A stretch of DNA of 64,000 bases from JANMCE01 sp963791625 (GCA_963791625.1 CAWBTA010000016.1:390345-454344), one strand, 5' to 3'. Numbered from the stretch's first letter, positions 28,076 to 37,249 are shown. A program made the numbers and translations. The notes: a model not told the origin generated them from the sequence alone.

Positions 28076-29293
28076 GTGACACAACGAGACCTGCTGATCA
28101 TCGGCGGAGGACCAGCCGGATCGGCAGCAGCTATACGGGCAGCTCGCGCTGGTCTCAAGGTAACGGTGTTCGAAAAGGGCCCGCACGGCCGAGACAAGGT
28201 GTGCGGCGACGGGCTCACGCCTCGCGCCGTTGCCGCGTTGCAAGCGTTGGACATCGACATCAGCTCGGCCCATCGCATCGACGGTCTCCGCATGATCGCG
28301 GGATCCAAAAGCCGTGAGCTGTTGTGGCCGGCCACTGATCGCTTTCCCAATTACGGCGCAGTGTGGCCGCGCCGCACCTTCGACACGTACCTCATCAATC
28401 TCGCCATGGCCTACGGAGCCGAGGTGCGGTTCGACACCGAGGCTCTTCCGGTCATGGACCGTGACCGGGTGACGGGTGTGATCGCCGGTGGCGAAACCTT
28501 CACGGCTCCGCTCACCATTTTGGCGGCGGGAGCGCAAGGCGCGGCGGGCAAGATACTTGGCTGCGTCCGTGATCCCAACGAGACATTCGGTCTGGCTATT
28601 CGCGCCTACGTTCCCTCACCCCGGCACACGGACCGACACCTTGAGGCATGCCTGTCGTTGCAGGACGAACACGGCGTTGCCGTTCCCGGGTACGGCTGGA
28701 TGTTTCCTGCCGGCGACGGCACGGTCAACATCGGCTGCGGCGCACTCAGCACCATGAAGGGCTTCAAAAAACTCAACCTCAACACCCTGCTCGATCAGTA
28801 CGCGGCGGTGGTGAAGGACTCGTGGTCGATCGGTGACTACATCGAAAAGCCGCGAGCTTGGCGGTTACCGATGAGTTGCGTGAAGCGCCACGGCCCGGGA
28901 TGGGTGGCTGTTGGGGATGCCGCTGGTTTCGTGAACCCGATGAACGGTGAAGGCATTGACTACGGTCTCGAAAGCGGAACGCTGGCAGTCGACCAGTTCG
29001 TGGCAGACCCGACCCATGCCCCCGAAAATTACGACCGTCTGGTGGGCGAACGATTCGACAGTTTTCTGCGCACCGGACGCCGCTTCAGCTTCATTATCGG
29101 CCACCCGTGGCTGCTCAAGCCGGGCTTGCGCCTGGCAGTCGGCACGCAGGCCGCGGCCGACATCACGCTGAAGGTCATGGGCAACCTGGTGGATGGTCAG
29201 ACTCCCGGGGCGGCCGGCCGTGTGATGCGCATTGCCGACAAAACCTTGCAGCTGGCCGACCCACTTTTGCGTCGCACTCGCGCCGCCGCATAA
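28076..29293 (+). CDS. FAD-dependent oxidoreductase, geranylgeranyl reductase family
   Basis: 405 aa. Dinucleotide-binding LIIGGGPAGSAAA, CGDGLTPRAV near residue 43 and GDAAGFVNPMNGEGIDYG are the hallmarks of the geranylgeranyl reductase/digeranylglycerophospholipid reductase group. These enzymes saturate isoprenoid double bonds (menaquinone side chains in actinobacteria) or act as related flavin hydroxylases. The start is GTG at 28076. The promoter region is shared with the divergent DUF2510 gene. Confidence 0.88.
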   Translation: MTQRDLLIIGGGPAGSAAAIRAARAGLKVTVFEKGPHGRDKVCGDGLTPRAVAALQALDIDISSAHRIDGLRMIAGSKSRELLWPATDRFPNYGAVWPRRTFDTYLINLAMAYGAEVRFDTEALPVMDRDRVTGVIAGGETFTAPLTILAAGAQGAAGKILGCVRDPNETFGLAIRAYVPSPRHTDRHLEACLSLQDEHGVAVPGYGWMFPAGDGTVNIGCGALSTMKGFKKLNLNTLLDQYAAVVKDSWSIGDYIEKPRAWRLPMSCVKRHGPGWVAVGDAAGFVNPMNGEGIDYGLESGTLAVDQFVADPTHAPENYDRLVGERFDSFLRTGRRFSFIIGHPWLLKPGLRLAVGTQAAADITLKVMGNLVDGQTPGAAGRVMRIADKTLQLADPLLRRTRAAA

Positions 29294-29375
29294 CGCACTA
29301 ATCGGCGGCACGAAACAGGGAAAACCCTGGGCCTGAGCAGCGCTAACGTGCGGTTACCTACTCGGGGAGGTCGCG

Positions 29376-31013
29376 GTGAGTTCCATCAGTGCGGTGCTCG
29401 GTGTTGTCGTCGGAGTCGCATCACTCTTTCTGCTGCTCAGCCTGATTGCATCGGCAGCAGCCGAGGTCATCTCCACCGTGTTTCGGCTGCGCGCCGCCAT
29501 GCTCGAACGGACCGTGCGCGCCCTGCTCACCGGCATGTGGACGAAGGTGCCCGACCCTACCAACGCGCACGAAGATGCCACGGCCAATCTGCTGGGCGAC
29601 CCGCGATGCCGAACCGGTTTCCCAGGTATGAAACAGAAGCGGGCCCAACCGGCATACCTCGCGACACCCACGTTCGTTGACCTGTTGTTCGCCCACTTCA
29701 TTGAACCTGGAAAGCCCGACGGCGCACGTACCGCCGAGAAGGTAGCCGGACTGCCCGATGGCGGCGCGGGTGAGGTCTTGCGTCGACTGTGGGAAGACGC
29801 AGATCACGACGTCGAGCTATTTCGGGAGAAGGTTGGCCACTGGTACGACGATGCGATGAGTCGCCTGTCAGCCTGGTACAAGCGGCGACTACGGCTCATC
29901 CTGTTCGGTCTGGGAGCGCTGCTGGCGCTCGGTTTGAACATAAGCCTGCTGTCGGTCGGCAAGACGCTCTGGGTCGACCCCGTCACCCGTGAAGCGGTCA
30001 TGGCCCAAGCCCGCGCTGCACAACCTGCAACCGGCACCGGGTCAACCGGTCAGTCGGCGTCCGAGCTGCTCGCCACCTATCGCGACCTCACCGACAAACG
30101 CCTTCCCCTCGGGTGGCGCACGGGCGCGATGCCGCGCACGCCGTGGGGCTGGATCGCCGCGATCGTCGGCTGGCTGATCGTTGCGCTTGGCGTATCAATG
30201 GGCGCGCCGTTCTGGTTCGACGTGTTGATGAAATTCTCCAACCTTCGCCTCTCGCCCGATCCACCTGGCACGAAACGGCGCCGGGACGGACCCGAACCGA
30301 CCGGCCCGACCGAGCCGACGACCGTGGTCGTTCATCAGCAAGCGACGCCTCAAGCGCAGCCGACGGGCATGCGGCCGGCACCGCTCAACACCGTTGCGGC
30401 TTCCGGGCGAACCGGTTTCGATCCGAAGGTGCATGGCTTCCATTTCGACAACGACTTTCAGAATCGATACGAGGTTCCGTTCACCGTCGGCAAGAGCATC
30501 ACCACGTTTGGGCGATGTGGCGGTATGGCCTACAGCTCGCTCGATCTCTTCAACGCGAAGCGCCCCGTACCCGACCTGGTCGAACCACCAACGGACGCTA
30601 CGCCGCTTGCCCGCTATTTGATGCGCCGCCTGATCGACAGCTGGATCAATCCGAGCGCGACACGATTCGTCACCTGGTCGACGCGTGATGACCAAACGAT
30701 TCACGCGCTTACCGGTCATGAGATCGATGTGCTCACGGCCGCGCTCGACCGTGGCGAGCCCGTGCCACTGGGCATGATTGCGGCATCGTCGTTGTCGGGT
30801 GTCAGTCACAACCATCAGATCCTGGCGACGGGATATGACCGCCACGCCGACGGCTCCATCGACATTCATGTCTATGACAACAACCATCACGACGAGGACG
30901 GTGTGCTGACGTGGCGACCCGATCAACTCGGTGTTACGGCCGCCAATCACAACGGCTGGCGCGGCTTCTTCGTCCACAGCTACCACGCCCAGGAGCCGCC
31001 CGACCTGGGCTGA
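29376..31013 (+). CDS. membrane protein with C-terminal papain-like cysteine peptidase-type domain
   Basis: 545 aa. The N-terminal region has TM1 (about 5-30) and a cytoplasmic or periplasmic loop, TM2 (about 172-195) and TM3 (about 258-280). A Pro/Thr/Gln-rich linker (295-345) follows. The C-terminal domain (350-545) has FGRCGGMAYSS (Cys381), SHNHQILATGY (His480) and VYDNNHH (Asp501), in the order and spacing of a papain/C39-like triad. The N-terminal part resembles an uncharacterised bacterial family that starts with a long helix and LRA-LER. GTG start with GGGGAGG 5 nt upstream. Peptidase activity is inferred. Confidence 0.65.
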   Translation: MSSISAVLGVVVGVASLFLLLSLIASAAAEVISTVFRLRAAMLERTVRALLTGMWTKVPDPTNAHEDATANLLGDPRCRTGFPGMKQKRAQPAYLATPTFVDLLFAHFIEPGKPDGARTAEKVAGLPDGGAGEVLRRLWEDADHDVELFREKVGHWYDDAMSRLSAWYKRRLRLILFGLGALLALGLNISLLSVGKTLWVDPVTREAVMAQARAAQPATGTGSTGQSASELLATYRDLTDKRLPLGWRTGAMPRTPWGWIAAIVGWLIVALGVSMGAPFWFDVLMKFSNLRLSPDPPGTKRRRDGPEPTGPTEPTTVVVHQQATPQAQPTGMRPAPLNTVAASGRTGFDPKVHGFHFDNDFQNRYEVPFTVGKSITTFGRCGGMAYSSLDLFNAKRPVPDLVEPPTDATPLARYLMRRLIDSWINPSATRFVTWSTRDDQTIHALTGHEIDVLTAALDRGEPVPLGMIAASSLSGVSHNHQILATGYDRHADGSIDIHVYDNNHHDEDGVLTWRPDQLGVTAANHNGWRGFFVHSYHAQEPPDLG

Positions 31014-31016
31014 GCG

Positions 31017-31919
31017 TCAGCGGATTTCGGTACCCATTTGTTGTTCGACCCAGCGGGCGATTTCGCTAATACTCTCGCCGCGATTCGGCTGTGCAACCGC
31101 GGCTCGGTAGAGCTCTTCGCCCAGACCGGAAAGCATCATCGGCACCTGCTGCTCCTTGGCGAGCGCGGTGGCGATGCCGACGTCTTTCAACATGAGTTCG
31201 AGCCGGAACGGATCATCAAAGGAGCGGCTCAGAATGCGCTGCTCGATGTGGTTGCGGGTGATCCATGACATGCCGGTTGACTCGTTGAGCACGCTGTTCA
31301 TGGCCGTGCCATCGAGCCCACAGCGCATCCCCAACGCCAGACCCTCTGCCGTCGCCAGGAACGTCATGGCGGTGATGGTGTTGTTGATGCACTTCATGAC
31401 GTGGCCGGAGCTGAGCGGCCCGACGTGGAACTGGGCCCGCCCGAGAATCGACAGGACTGGCGCGACCCGGGCGACCGATTCGGGCGAGCCGCCGACCATG
31501 AAGACCAGATCGGCTTCCTGCGCGCCCCACTGCGCTCCCGACACCGCCGCGTCCACCATGTCGACACCACTCGCCGCCAGGTCCGTCGCGGTTTGCCGCG
31601 TGAGCCATGGTTGCGATGACGACGTGTCAAGCAACAGCGAACCGGCGCGAAACCCATCGGCCAGGCCATCGGCGCCGAAGGTCACCTCACGCACCGAGTT
31701 GCCGTCGGGCAGCATCGTGATGACCACGTCCGCGTTGGCGGCGACCTCAGCCGCGCTCCTTGCGACCATAACCTTGTCGAAGGAACCCTTGACCCGTCGT
31801 GCCGCCCCAGGGTCAAGGTCGTAGACCGCCAGTTCGTAACCCGCGGCCGCCAGATGGCTGGCCATTGGCTCTCCCATGATGCCGAGGCCGACGAATCCCA
31901 AACGTTCCCGTGATGACAT
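31017..31919 (-). CDS. NAD(P)-dependent beta-hydroxyacid dehydrogenase (second copy)
   Basis: 300 aa. Rossmann motif GFVGLGIMGEPMA, then MLPDGNSV, the DAAVSGA substrate motif and GHVMKCINNTITA with the catalytic Lys. Related to, but not a close duplicate of, the gene at 687-1589. It probably acts on a 3-hydroxyacid such as 3-hydroxyisobutyrate, which would link to the BCKDH operon, but the context is not decisive. The ATG at 31919 is chosen because the fold begins 7 residues later. Converges with the papain-like gene, 3 nt apart. Confidence 0.88.
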   Translation of the reverse strand: MSSRERLGFVGLGIMGEPMASHLAAAGYELAVYDLDPGAARRVKGSFDKVMVARSAAEVAANADVVITMLPDGNSVREVTFGADGLADGFRAGSLLLDTSSSQPWLTRQTATDLAASGVDMVDAAVSGAQWGAQEADLVFMVGGSPESVARVAPVLSILGRAQFHVGPLSSGHVMKCINNTITAMTFLATAEGLALGMRCGLDGTAMNSVLNESTGMSWITRNHIEQRILSRSFDDPFRLELMLKDVGIATALAKEQQVPMMLSGLGEELYRAAVAQPNRGESISEIARWVEQQMGTEIR

Positions 31920-32040
31920 CGGGCCAGAGTAGAGGGCCGGGGCCTGCGCCGGGTTCTGGCAGTAGCCGCTGTCGAGAATCAACACCGCGGACTGCCGGAC
32001 CGACCATCACTCGTTGGCCACGGGCGCTACTGTGCCCCAC

Positions 32041-32571
32041 GTGCGTTCACCAGCCTCCCGATGGCGAGTGGCCGCGGCGGTGGCGGTGGCGGTCGCGCTG
32101 TTCTCCATCCTGACCGCGGTCCTTTTCGTGTTTCCCGCCAAGGGGTCGGCCACCCATGCCGACGCCGTCGTTGTTCTGGATGACGCCGTCGGCGTGCGGC
32201 GGGCCAAGGCCATCCAGGCCGTAGCCGCGGGGGTTGCACCCAACCTCGTCATCTCGCACCACGCCGATCGCCCGCAGGACTGCCCGGCCAACATCGCCAA
32301 CGTCACGGTCGTGTGTTTTTCACCGACCGCCGACTCGACCAAGGGCGAAGCGTCAGGGTTCGCCCGCATCGCCAAAGAACACGGGTGGACGTCACTGATC
32401 TTCGTGACCGACCCGCCGCATGTGCCCCGCAGCAGGTGGCTGATCAGCCGATGTTTTCCGGGAAAAATCGGTGCTATCACCACCAAAGTGAGCAACGTCG
32501 ACTGGCCCATCCGCGTGGTCTACGAATGGGCCGCACTGTCGAAAGCAGTCCTCACCCAACGCTCCTGCTGA
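32041..32571 (+). CDS. YdcF/SanA/ElyC-like (DUF218) membrane-anchored protein
   Basis: 176 aa. One N-terminal TM helix (about 8-30) is followed by a DUF218-type core: ADAVVVLDDA, VRRAKAIQAVAAGVAP, LVISHHAD, CFSPTADSTKGEA and LIFVTDPPHVPRS. Family members work outside the membrane in cell-envelope metabolism; the exact reaction is unknown. GTG at 32041 is used; a TTG at 32014 adds 9 residues. Confidence 0.75.
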   Translation: MRSPASRWRVAAAVAVAVALFSILTAVLFVFPAKGSATHADAVVVLDDAVGVRRAKAIQAVAAGVAPNLVISHHADRPQDCPANIANVTVVCFSPTADSTKGEASGFARIAKEHGWTSLIFVTDPPHVPRSRWLISRCFPGKIGAITTKVSNVDWPIRVVYEWAALSKAVLTQRSC

Positions 32572-32576
32572 GATCG

Positions 32577-33032
32577 CTAGACAGCCTCCGCAAGGCGCCG
32601 CCGCGAGTCGACCACGTTCAGTTCGATCTTGCGGATCCGTCCACTCGCTTCCAACAGCGGGACAACGCCAGCGGTTCCAACGAGTTCGTGGGCCAGGATC
32701 TCGGCCGGTCGCCCCTTGACGACCGCGGAGAGTTCGCCGCCACGGGCGACGACGCTTCGAGCCTCGGCGATCCGCAGCGTCCGACGAGCGGCATAGTCCC
32801 GAAGGAAGCTGCCGATTGCGACGAAGCCAGCAGCGCTGCCCGCCGCCTGAATCCACACATCCAATGGATTGCGGTATTCCAGCCGCACCGTCGGCCACGA
32901 CTTCGTCGCGCCCAGCAGAATTCGCGACAGTCGAGTGACGTCATCGAGCCCTCCCAGTAGGGCTCCCACATCGTGAAGCGAGGCCTTCGCCCCAAGGTCG
33001 AACTGCACATGAACAACGTCTTTTGACGGCAT
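32577..33032 (-). CDS. uncharacterised protein with a central hydrophobic segment
   Basis: 151 aa. The first 45 residues are alpha/beta-like. VRLEYRNPLDVW leads into a hydrophobic stretch (about 58-78), then an Arg/Glu/Ala-rich helix and VVKGRPAEILAHELV. A Y-x-N-P-L motif before a single hydrophobic helix recurs in actinobacterial orphan proteins near signalling or conflict genes; that parallel is from memory. GGAGGAGAGG lies 8 nt before the ATG, strongly supporting translation. Function unknown. Confidence 0.6.
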   Translation of the reverse strand: MPSKDVVHVQFDLGAKASLHDVGALLGGLDDVTRLSRILLGATKSWPTVRLEYRNPLDVWIQAAGSAAGFVAIGSFLRDYAARRTLRIAEARSVVARGGELSAVVKGRPAEILAHELVGTAGVVPLLEASGRIRKIELNVVDSRRRLAEAV

Positions 33033-33161
33033 CTGCGTCACCTCTCCTCCAAAGAATCGCGCGCCTCGTGGTCGAATGAACGCGACAGATGCCCGTCCGG
33101 GGCAATAGCATGGGAACCAAGCGGATTCGCGAGTACCCCGCACTCGCGGACAGGAGATGAC

Positions 33162-33365
33162 GTGACCCACGCAATGGCGTTAACCGAGACCGATTCCCAC
33201 GGCCGAGAGCTCTGGGAGTGCGACGAATGTGGTCGCAAGATGCTGCTCGTCTGGGAACCGTTCCAGCGAGACATCATTATCCGCGGTGACGACGAGGCCA
33301 TCCACACGGGCGGCAAGGGCGGCTTGTCGATGACCGCCGCGCCAACGGTCACAACGGCTCCCTGA
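33162..33365 (+). CDS. small protein with a CxxC knuckle
   Basis: 67 aa, GTG start with AGGAGAT upstream. One CDECG knuckle (Cys20 and Cys23) lies within RELWECDECGRKMLL. A second Cys pair is absent, so it cannot form a full zinc ribbon alone but could bind metal as a dimer or with a partner. The 3' end overlaps the convergent gene by 17 nt. Function unknown. Confidence 0.55.
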   Translation: MTHAMALTETDSHGRELWECDECGRKMLLVWEPFQRDIIIRGDDEAIHTGGKGGLSMTAAPTVTTAP

Positions 33366-34233
33366 CCAGGACCGGATTCGACCGGAGTCGGGCCGCATAC
33401 TGCGGTTCGTCGGCATCTCGCGGTGCCACAATCACGTCCGCCCGGAGCCGGTAAAGGCCGGCCGGCGGATTCCAGATAGGAAGGCGGACGAGAAATTCGC
33501 CGTCCCCGAACTGACCGTCGCTCTCGGTCTCGGCCACGATGGCCCGATGGTCGCCATCAATCTCCAACGCGAACACGGTGATGTTGTAGCGAACGGGATG
33601 CAACGGTTCTGGCATGACACCATGAAGCGAAAAGCCCAGTTCTACTTCTGCTGAGCTTTCGCTACCGATAATCCGAGAGGCGGCGCTTGTCTCGCCTTGG
33701 TGCAGCTTCAGATCGAAGTCGAACGGTTCGACCCAGGCATGGTCGTGCTGCGTGAGCGGCGCACGCTCAGCGGGAACGATCACTTTGGCCACGCGGTCGT
33801 CGGGCGTCTCGAAGTTGGCTGCTCGCCGAACGAAGTCGGCCAAACGGGCGACATCCCAGCCACTCCAGATCTCCCGGACAACTTCGTTCTGCAGATACAT
33901 CACATCGGTGTGGTGTACCCGACCGTCAGGCTCGACGGTCAGTTCAAGTCGGAACGTCGCAACGCGATGCGACGGGTCGAGAGGAGGAGCCACCACGATG
34001 TCGGCTCGCTTGGGCGCTTGTCCGCTCAGCCGACGAGCCTGGCCGATCCAGTCCTCTCGCACAATGCGGTCGACGGGATACCCGCACGCTGCGGCCAGTT
34101 CGGCTGGTGATCTCTCAGCGAGAGCTTTCAGCGTGCTCAGTCCAGCCTGTTCGAACGCGGCAATCGTTCCCGGCCCGAGCTGGCGGATCAGGGAGAGGCC
34201 ATCGCTCTTCGGGCTCAGCGTTGTTTGGGCCAC
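33349..34233 (-). CDS. uncharacterised protein with N-terminal helix-hairpin-helix and C-terminal beta-rich domain
   Basis: 294 aa. The N-terminal 60 residues (LIRQLGPGTIAAFEQAGLST, LAERSPAEL) look like a tandem helix-hairpin-helix, the sort that binds DNA non-specifically or packs as a protein adaptor. The C-terminal 110 residues are beta-rich (YNITVFALEIDG, GLYRLRADVIV) and resemble the whole of the divergently encoded 149-aa protein at 34502. No known function. Confidence 0.65.
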   Translation of the reverse strand: MAQTTLSPKSDGLSLIRQLGPGTIAAFEQAGLSTLKALAERSPAELAAACGYPVDRIVREDWIGQARRLSGQAPKRADIVVAPPLDPSHRVATFRLELTVEPDGRVHHTDVMYLQNEVVREIWSGWDVARLADFVRRAANFETPDDRVAKVIVPAERAPLTQHDHAWVEPFDFDLKLHQGETSAASRIIGSESSAEVELGFSLHGVMPEPLHPVRYNITVFALEIDGDHRAIVAETESDGQFGDGEFLVRLPIWNPPAGLYRLRADVIVAPRDADEPQYAARLRSNPVLVREPL

Positions 34234-34501
34234 GTCATCTCCTCGATGTCAACACCATGCCTGCAGCATGACCGGATGCACGGTACCGAGACGCGCTTAG
34301 CCAGCACTGAGCGGCCGCGAAATCTGGGCAAGTTCTCGGATATCGCGATCTTTCGCGCGAGCTTCGCAACAGAACAGCGCTTCGCACGTGCCTGCTAAGC
34401 GACCTTCCGTACGGTGAGGTCAACGCAATCACCGGGACCCTCCGGAGCGCGTCGGACGCCAGCGTCGCTTCGGTCGTCCCCTCACACGAAAGGAAACACC
34501 A

Positions 34502-34951
34502 ATGGCTAAAGACAATGCATTCGAGATGGACTACGCCGGCTTCGTCGGCCAGATGTCCATTTTGGTCGTCGATCCGCAAGATCCGCTTACCCCCAACAAC
34601 GTGATCGAACTGAACGACCCCTGGCAGATCAACGTGGACTGGAACGTCAACGGACTGAACGCTCCCCTCTTGGGTGGCGACTGGTTCGTGACGGCCTACC
34701 TCGATGCCCGGGATGGCGTTGCGACCTCTTCCGGGCCGATTGCACCGACAGTCTCGATTCCGGTGAGTTCCGCGCCGGCGTGGCCGTTGCCCCGCAACTA
34801 CAACACCGTCATCAACGTGCCCGCTGGGCAGATCACCGAGGGACTGTACGAACTGACCGTCGCTATCCTCTACGAGAACACCGGTATCAAGTTCTCGGTT
34901 GCCGGCTTCTCCGACGGCCCGATCCTCCAGTTCTACAACCAGGGGCCGTAA
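34502..34951 (+). CDS. uncharacterised 149-aa beta-rich protein
   Basis: 149 aa, cytoplasmic by composition (no signal peptide, acidic). Repeated strand patterns (WQINVDWNVNG, WFVTAYLDARDG, GLYELTVAILYENTG) suggest a beta-sandwich. It shares the A/F-h-h-D-G and GLYxLxxxI patterns with the C-terminal half of the divergent 33349-34233 protein. AAAGGA lies 8 nt before the ATG, and a strong terminator follows. Function unknown. Confidence 0.65.
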   Translation: MAKDNAFEMDYAGFVGQMSILVVDPQDPLTPNNVIELNDPWQINVDWNVNGLNAPLLGGDWFVTAYLDARDGVATSSGPIAPTVSIPVSSAPAWPLPRNYNTVINVPAGQITEGLYELTVAILYENTGIKFSVAGFSDGPILQFYNQGP

Positions 34952-34970
34952 GTCCCTGCAAGAGACAAGG

Positions 34971-35000
34971 CCCGCCGTCTCCCCCACGGGAGTCGGCGGG
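34971..35000. terminator. bidirectional terminator between convergent genes
   Basis: Stem CCCGCCG, T-T mismatch, CTCCC, loop CCAC, GGGAG, CGGCGGG: 12 base pairs, nearly all GC, 20 nt after the 34502 gene and 14 nt past the end of the convergent regulator gene. It can terminate both. Confidence 0.75.
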
Positions 35001-35013
35001 TCACTTCGCGTTC

Positions 35014-37191
35014 TCACACCAAGCGATGTTGGCGGATGTCTTCGTAGAGGGTGACGGTTTCGGCGGACGGGTCGACGGCAAGTTCGGAACGCAACGACGA
35101 GACGCACGCGTGATACTGACGGAGGGCGAGATGGGGGCGGCCCTGTCGGCCGTAGCAGCGCATCAGGCGACGGTGAGTGTCCTCGCGGCAGGAGTCGTCG
35201 GCGAGGATCTTGCGACCAACGTCGATGCACATGTCGTAGTTCCCCTGGGTGAACGCGATGTCACCGAGTCGGTCGAGCAGTTCCAGGAACAGCACACGCA
35301 GGCGTTCACGAGGTGGGCTCATCCATTCCTCGAAGAGGTCGTCCTCAACGAACGAGCCCCGGTAGAGATCCACGGCATCCCGCAATGCCAACGACGCCGC
35401 AGTGACATCACCAGCACGATGGAGTTTGACGCCAACGGCTGCTCGTTGCTCGAACGCTTCGACATCGATCCAGATGCTGAGTGCCGGGTTCAGTCGATAA
35501 GTGCCCTCATGATGAAGCACCACCGGCATGTCGCCAACGACGGGACGCAACGAACGTCGCAGACTGGACAACGCAACGTTGAGACGGTTGCGCGACGCAT
35601 CAGGATCGGCGCCGGGCCAAAACGTCTCCATCAACGTCTCCTTTCGCACCGGGCGCCCACGGTGGACGAGCAGATATTTGAGCACCGAGCGCCCCCGGGA
35701 CCCGGCCCAATCGGTGACGGCGACGCCGTCGATGCTGAACTCGAACGAACCGAGCAGTCGCACGACGCACCGGGCGTCACCCGACGGCACGGCAACCTCC
35801 GAGGACGGGACCGCCTCGACCGAGCGTTCGAGTTTGGGGTCGGCCCCAACATGTTGGGGCGATGCTTCAGGCGGCGAGGTTGGTGACGGCAGAACGAAGG
35901 TAGGCAGGAACAGGGCCGGTGTGGATGGGCGCCGGCAGAGCAGTCGTTGGATCCACCTCCACGAGCGGGCGAGTGTTCGACCGGTGCGGTCATCGATACG
36001 GCGACAGCCGCCCGGTGCATCGGCGCGGGGCGGCAACAGCCCATGGCCGCGAATTGCCCATCGTCGTTCCGCGTCCGGTCTCTCGGCGAACAATTCGAGC
36101 GCGTGAGACAGTCCGCGAAGGTCGTTCGCATCCCAGAACAGTGAGAGGGCCAGCTCGGGCGCTCCCTCGACCACGAGTTGGCCGCCAAGCCGACCGAGCG
36201 CGTCTCGGTCGAGCCCGCCGCTCTGGCCGAGCACCGTCGAAAGAGCCCGCCGCCAGAGCGGGTCGGCGAGGCCCCAGTCCTCCTCCAAGTCGAGCAGCCA
36301 CGCTGCGCCGATGGTGGAAGGCCGACCGACCGTTGCCTCGATGAGACGGGGATGCGTAATGCCCAGACGACCCACGATCGCAAGGGTCGCGACGACTTCT
36401 GGGCGAGCATCGCGCAGCGACATCGTCACCAGCGATTGCAGCAGGTCATCGAGCGAGGACGCACGTGCCAAGATTCCCCCAAAGATGTCTGGACCGAGCA
36501 GGGAGCCGGTGAGCAGAACCTGGGTAAAGGTCGCTCCGCGGCCATTCACCAACTTGGCCGCGCGACGAACGGTGGCAGGCGCTAGCTCGGGAGCCAGGCT
36601 GCGGCCCAGCGCTCCGACCTGGGCTGGGGTGAGTCGGAGTTCTTGCTGGCCGACCGTGCCGGAAGCGAGGCCCCAGGCCAGTGGACTCTCGCCGGTGGCC
36701 AACACCACCCGCGATTCGCCCATCGTCGGGAACAAGCCGTTGAGTACGGTGTCGAGCGCCGTCGAACGAAGACGCTCTCCCCCGCTGCACAGCACCAGCG
36801 GCCGACCACAGAGCGCGTCGGCCAGTTCGGCACCGAAGAGGCCGAGCCGTTCGCGCCAAGCTTCGGCCGAGTCGAGCGAGTCGGCCACCCAACCGTTTCG
36901 CGCGATGATGTCGCTTCCGGCTCCCAAACGAAGCCTGACGCCAGCGTCGATCGAACCGAGGAGCGACAGGGGGTCGTTGTCGAACTCGTCGAGCCAGATC
37001 CATAGGGCGTCACCACCGAGTTCGTGGGCCACATCGGGCAAATGTAGGAAGCCCGGTGGTGTCGCAATGCAGGTGACGGATGGAGCGAGCAGCGACCGTG
37101 TCGTATCGAAATCGGCCCAGGCAGGCGTGGACCGGGGCGAGGCGTACTTCGCGGAGAATACTGCGGTCGAGTGCAAGACGGGCCTTCCCAT
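35014..37191 (-). CDS. BTAD/SARP-type transcriptional regulator with a large N-terminal domain
   Basis: 725 aa. The C-terminal 240 residues form an OmpR-like winged helix (VRLLGSFEFSIDGVAV, KYLLVHRGRPVRKETLMETF) followed by a BTAD helical domain (DVEAFEQRA, DLYRGSFVEDD, CYGRQGRPHLALRQY). The first 380 residues resemble the regulatory part of MalT/STAND-type proteins (LWIWLDEFDND, GRPLVLCSGGERLRSTALD), but there is no Walker A loop. Most likely an activator of nearby genes. ATG at 37191 is used; an in-frame TTG at 37242 is possible. It lies downstream of regX3 on the same strand. Confidence 0.82.
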   Translation of the reverse strand: MGRPVLHSTAVFSAKYASPRSTPAWADFDTTRSLLAPSVTCIATPPGFLHLPDVAHELGGDALWIWLDEFDNDPLSLLGSIDAGVRLRLGAGSDIIARNGWVADSLDSAEAWRERLGLFGAELADALCGRPLVLCSGGERLRSTALDTVLNGLFPTMGESRVVLATGESPLAWGLASGTVGQQELRLTPAQVGALGRSLAPELAPATVRRAAKLVNGRGATFTQVLLTGSLLGPDIFGGILARASSLDDLLQSLVTMSLRDARPEVVATLAIVGRLGITHPRLIEATVGRPSTIGAAWLLDLEEDWGLADPLWRRALSTVLGQSGGLDRDALGRLGGQLVVEGAPELALSLFWDANDLRGLSHALELFAERPDAERRWAIRGHGLLPPRADAPGGCRRIDDRTGRTLARSWRWIQRLLCRRPSTPALFLPTFVLPSPTSPPEASPQHVGADPKLERSVEAVPSSEVAVPSGDARCVVRLLGSFEFSIDGVAVTDWAGSRGRSVLKYLLVHRGRPVRKETLMETFWPGADPDASRNRLNVALSSLRRSLRPVVGDMPVVLHHEGTYRLNPALSIWIDVEAFEQRAAVGVKLHRAGDVTAASLALRDAVDLYRGSFVEDDLFEEWMSPPRERLRVLFLELLDRLGDIAFTQGNYDMCIDVGRKILADDSCREDTHRRLMRCYGRQGRPHLALRQYHACVSSLRSELAVDPSAETVTLYEDIRQHRLV

Positions 37192-37249
37192 CGAGGTCTT
37201 TCCGCCGAGTCGAAGAACCACAAACCTGCATTGCTTCGTCAAGAAATGA

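Noticed and set aside
29316..29329. CAGGG-AAAA-CCCTG hairpin after the FAD reductase gene
   Set aside because: Only 5 bp stem and no T tract; too weak to call a terminator.
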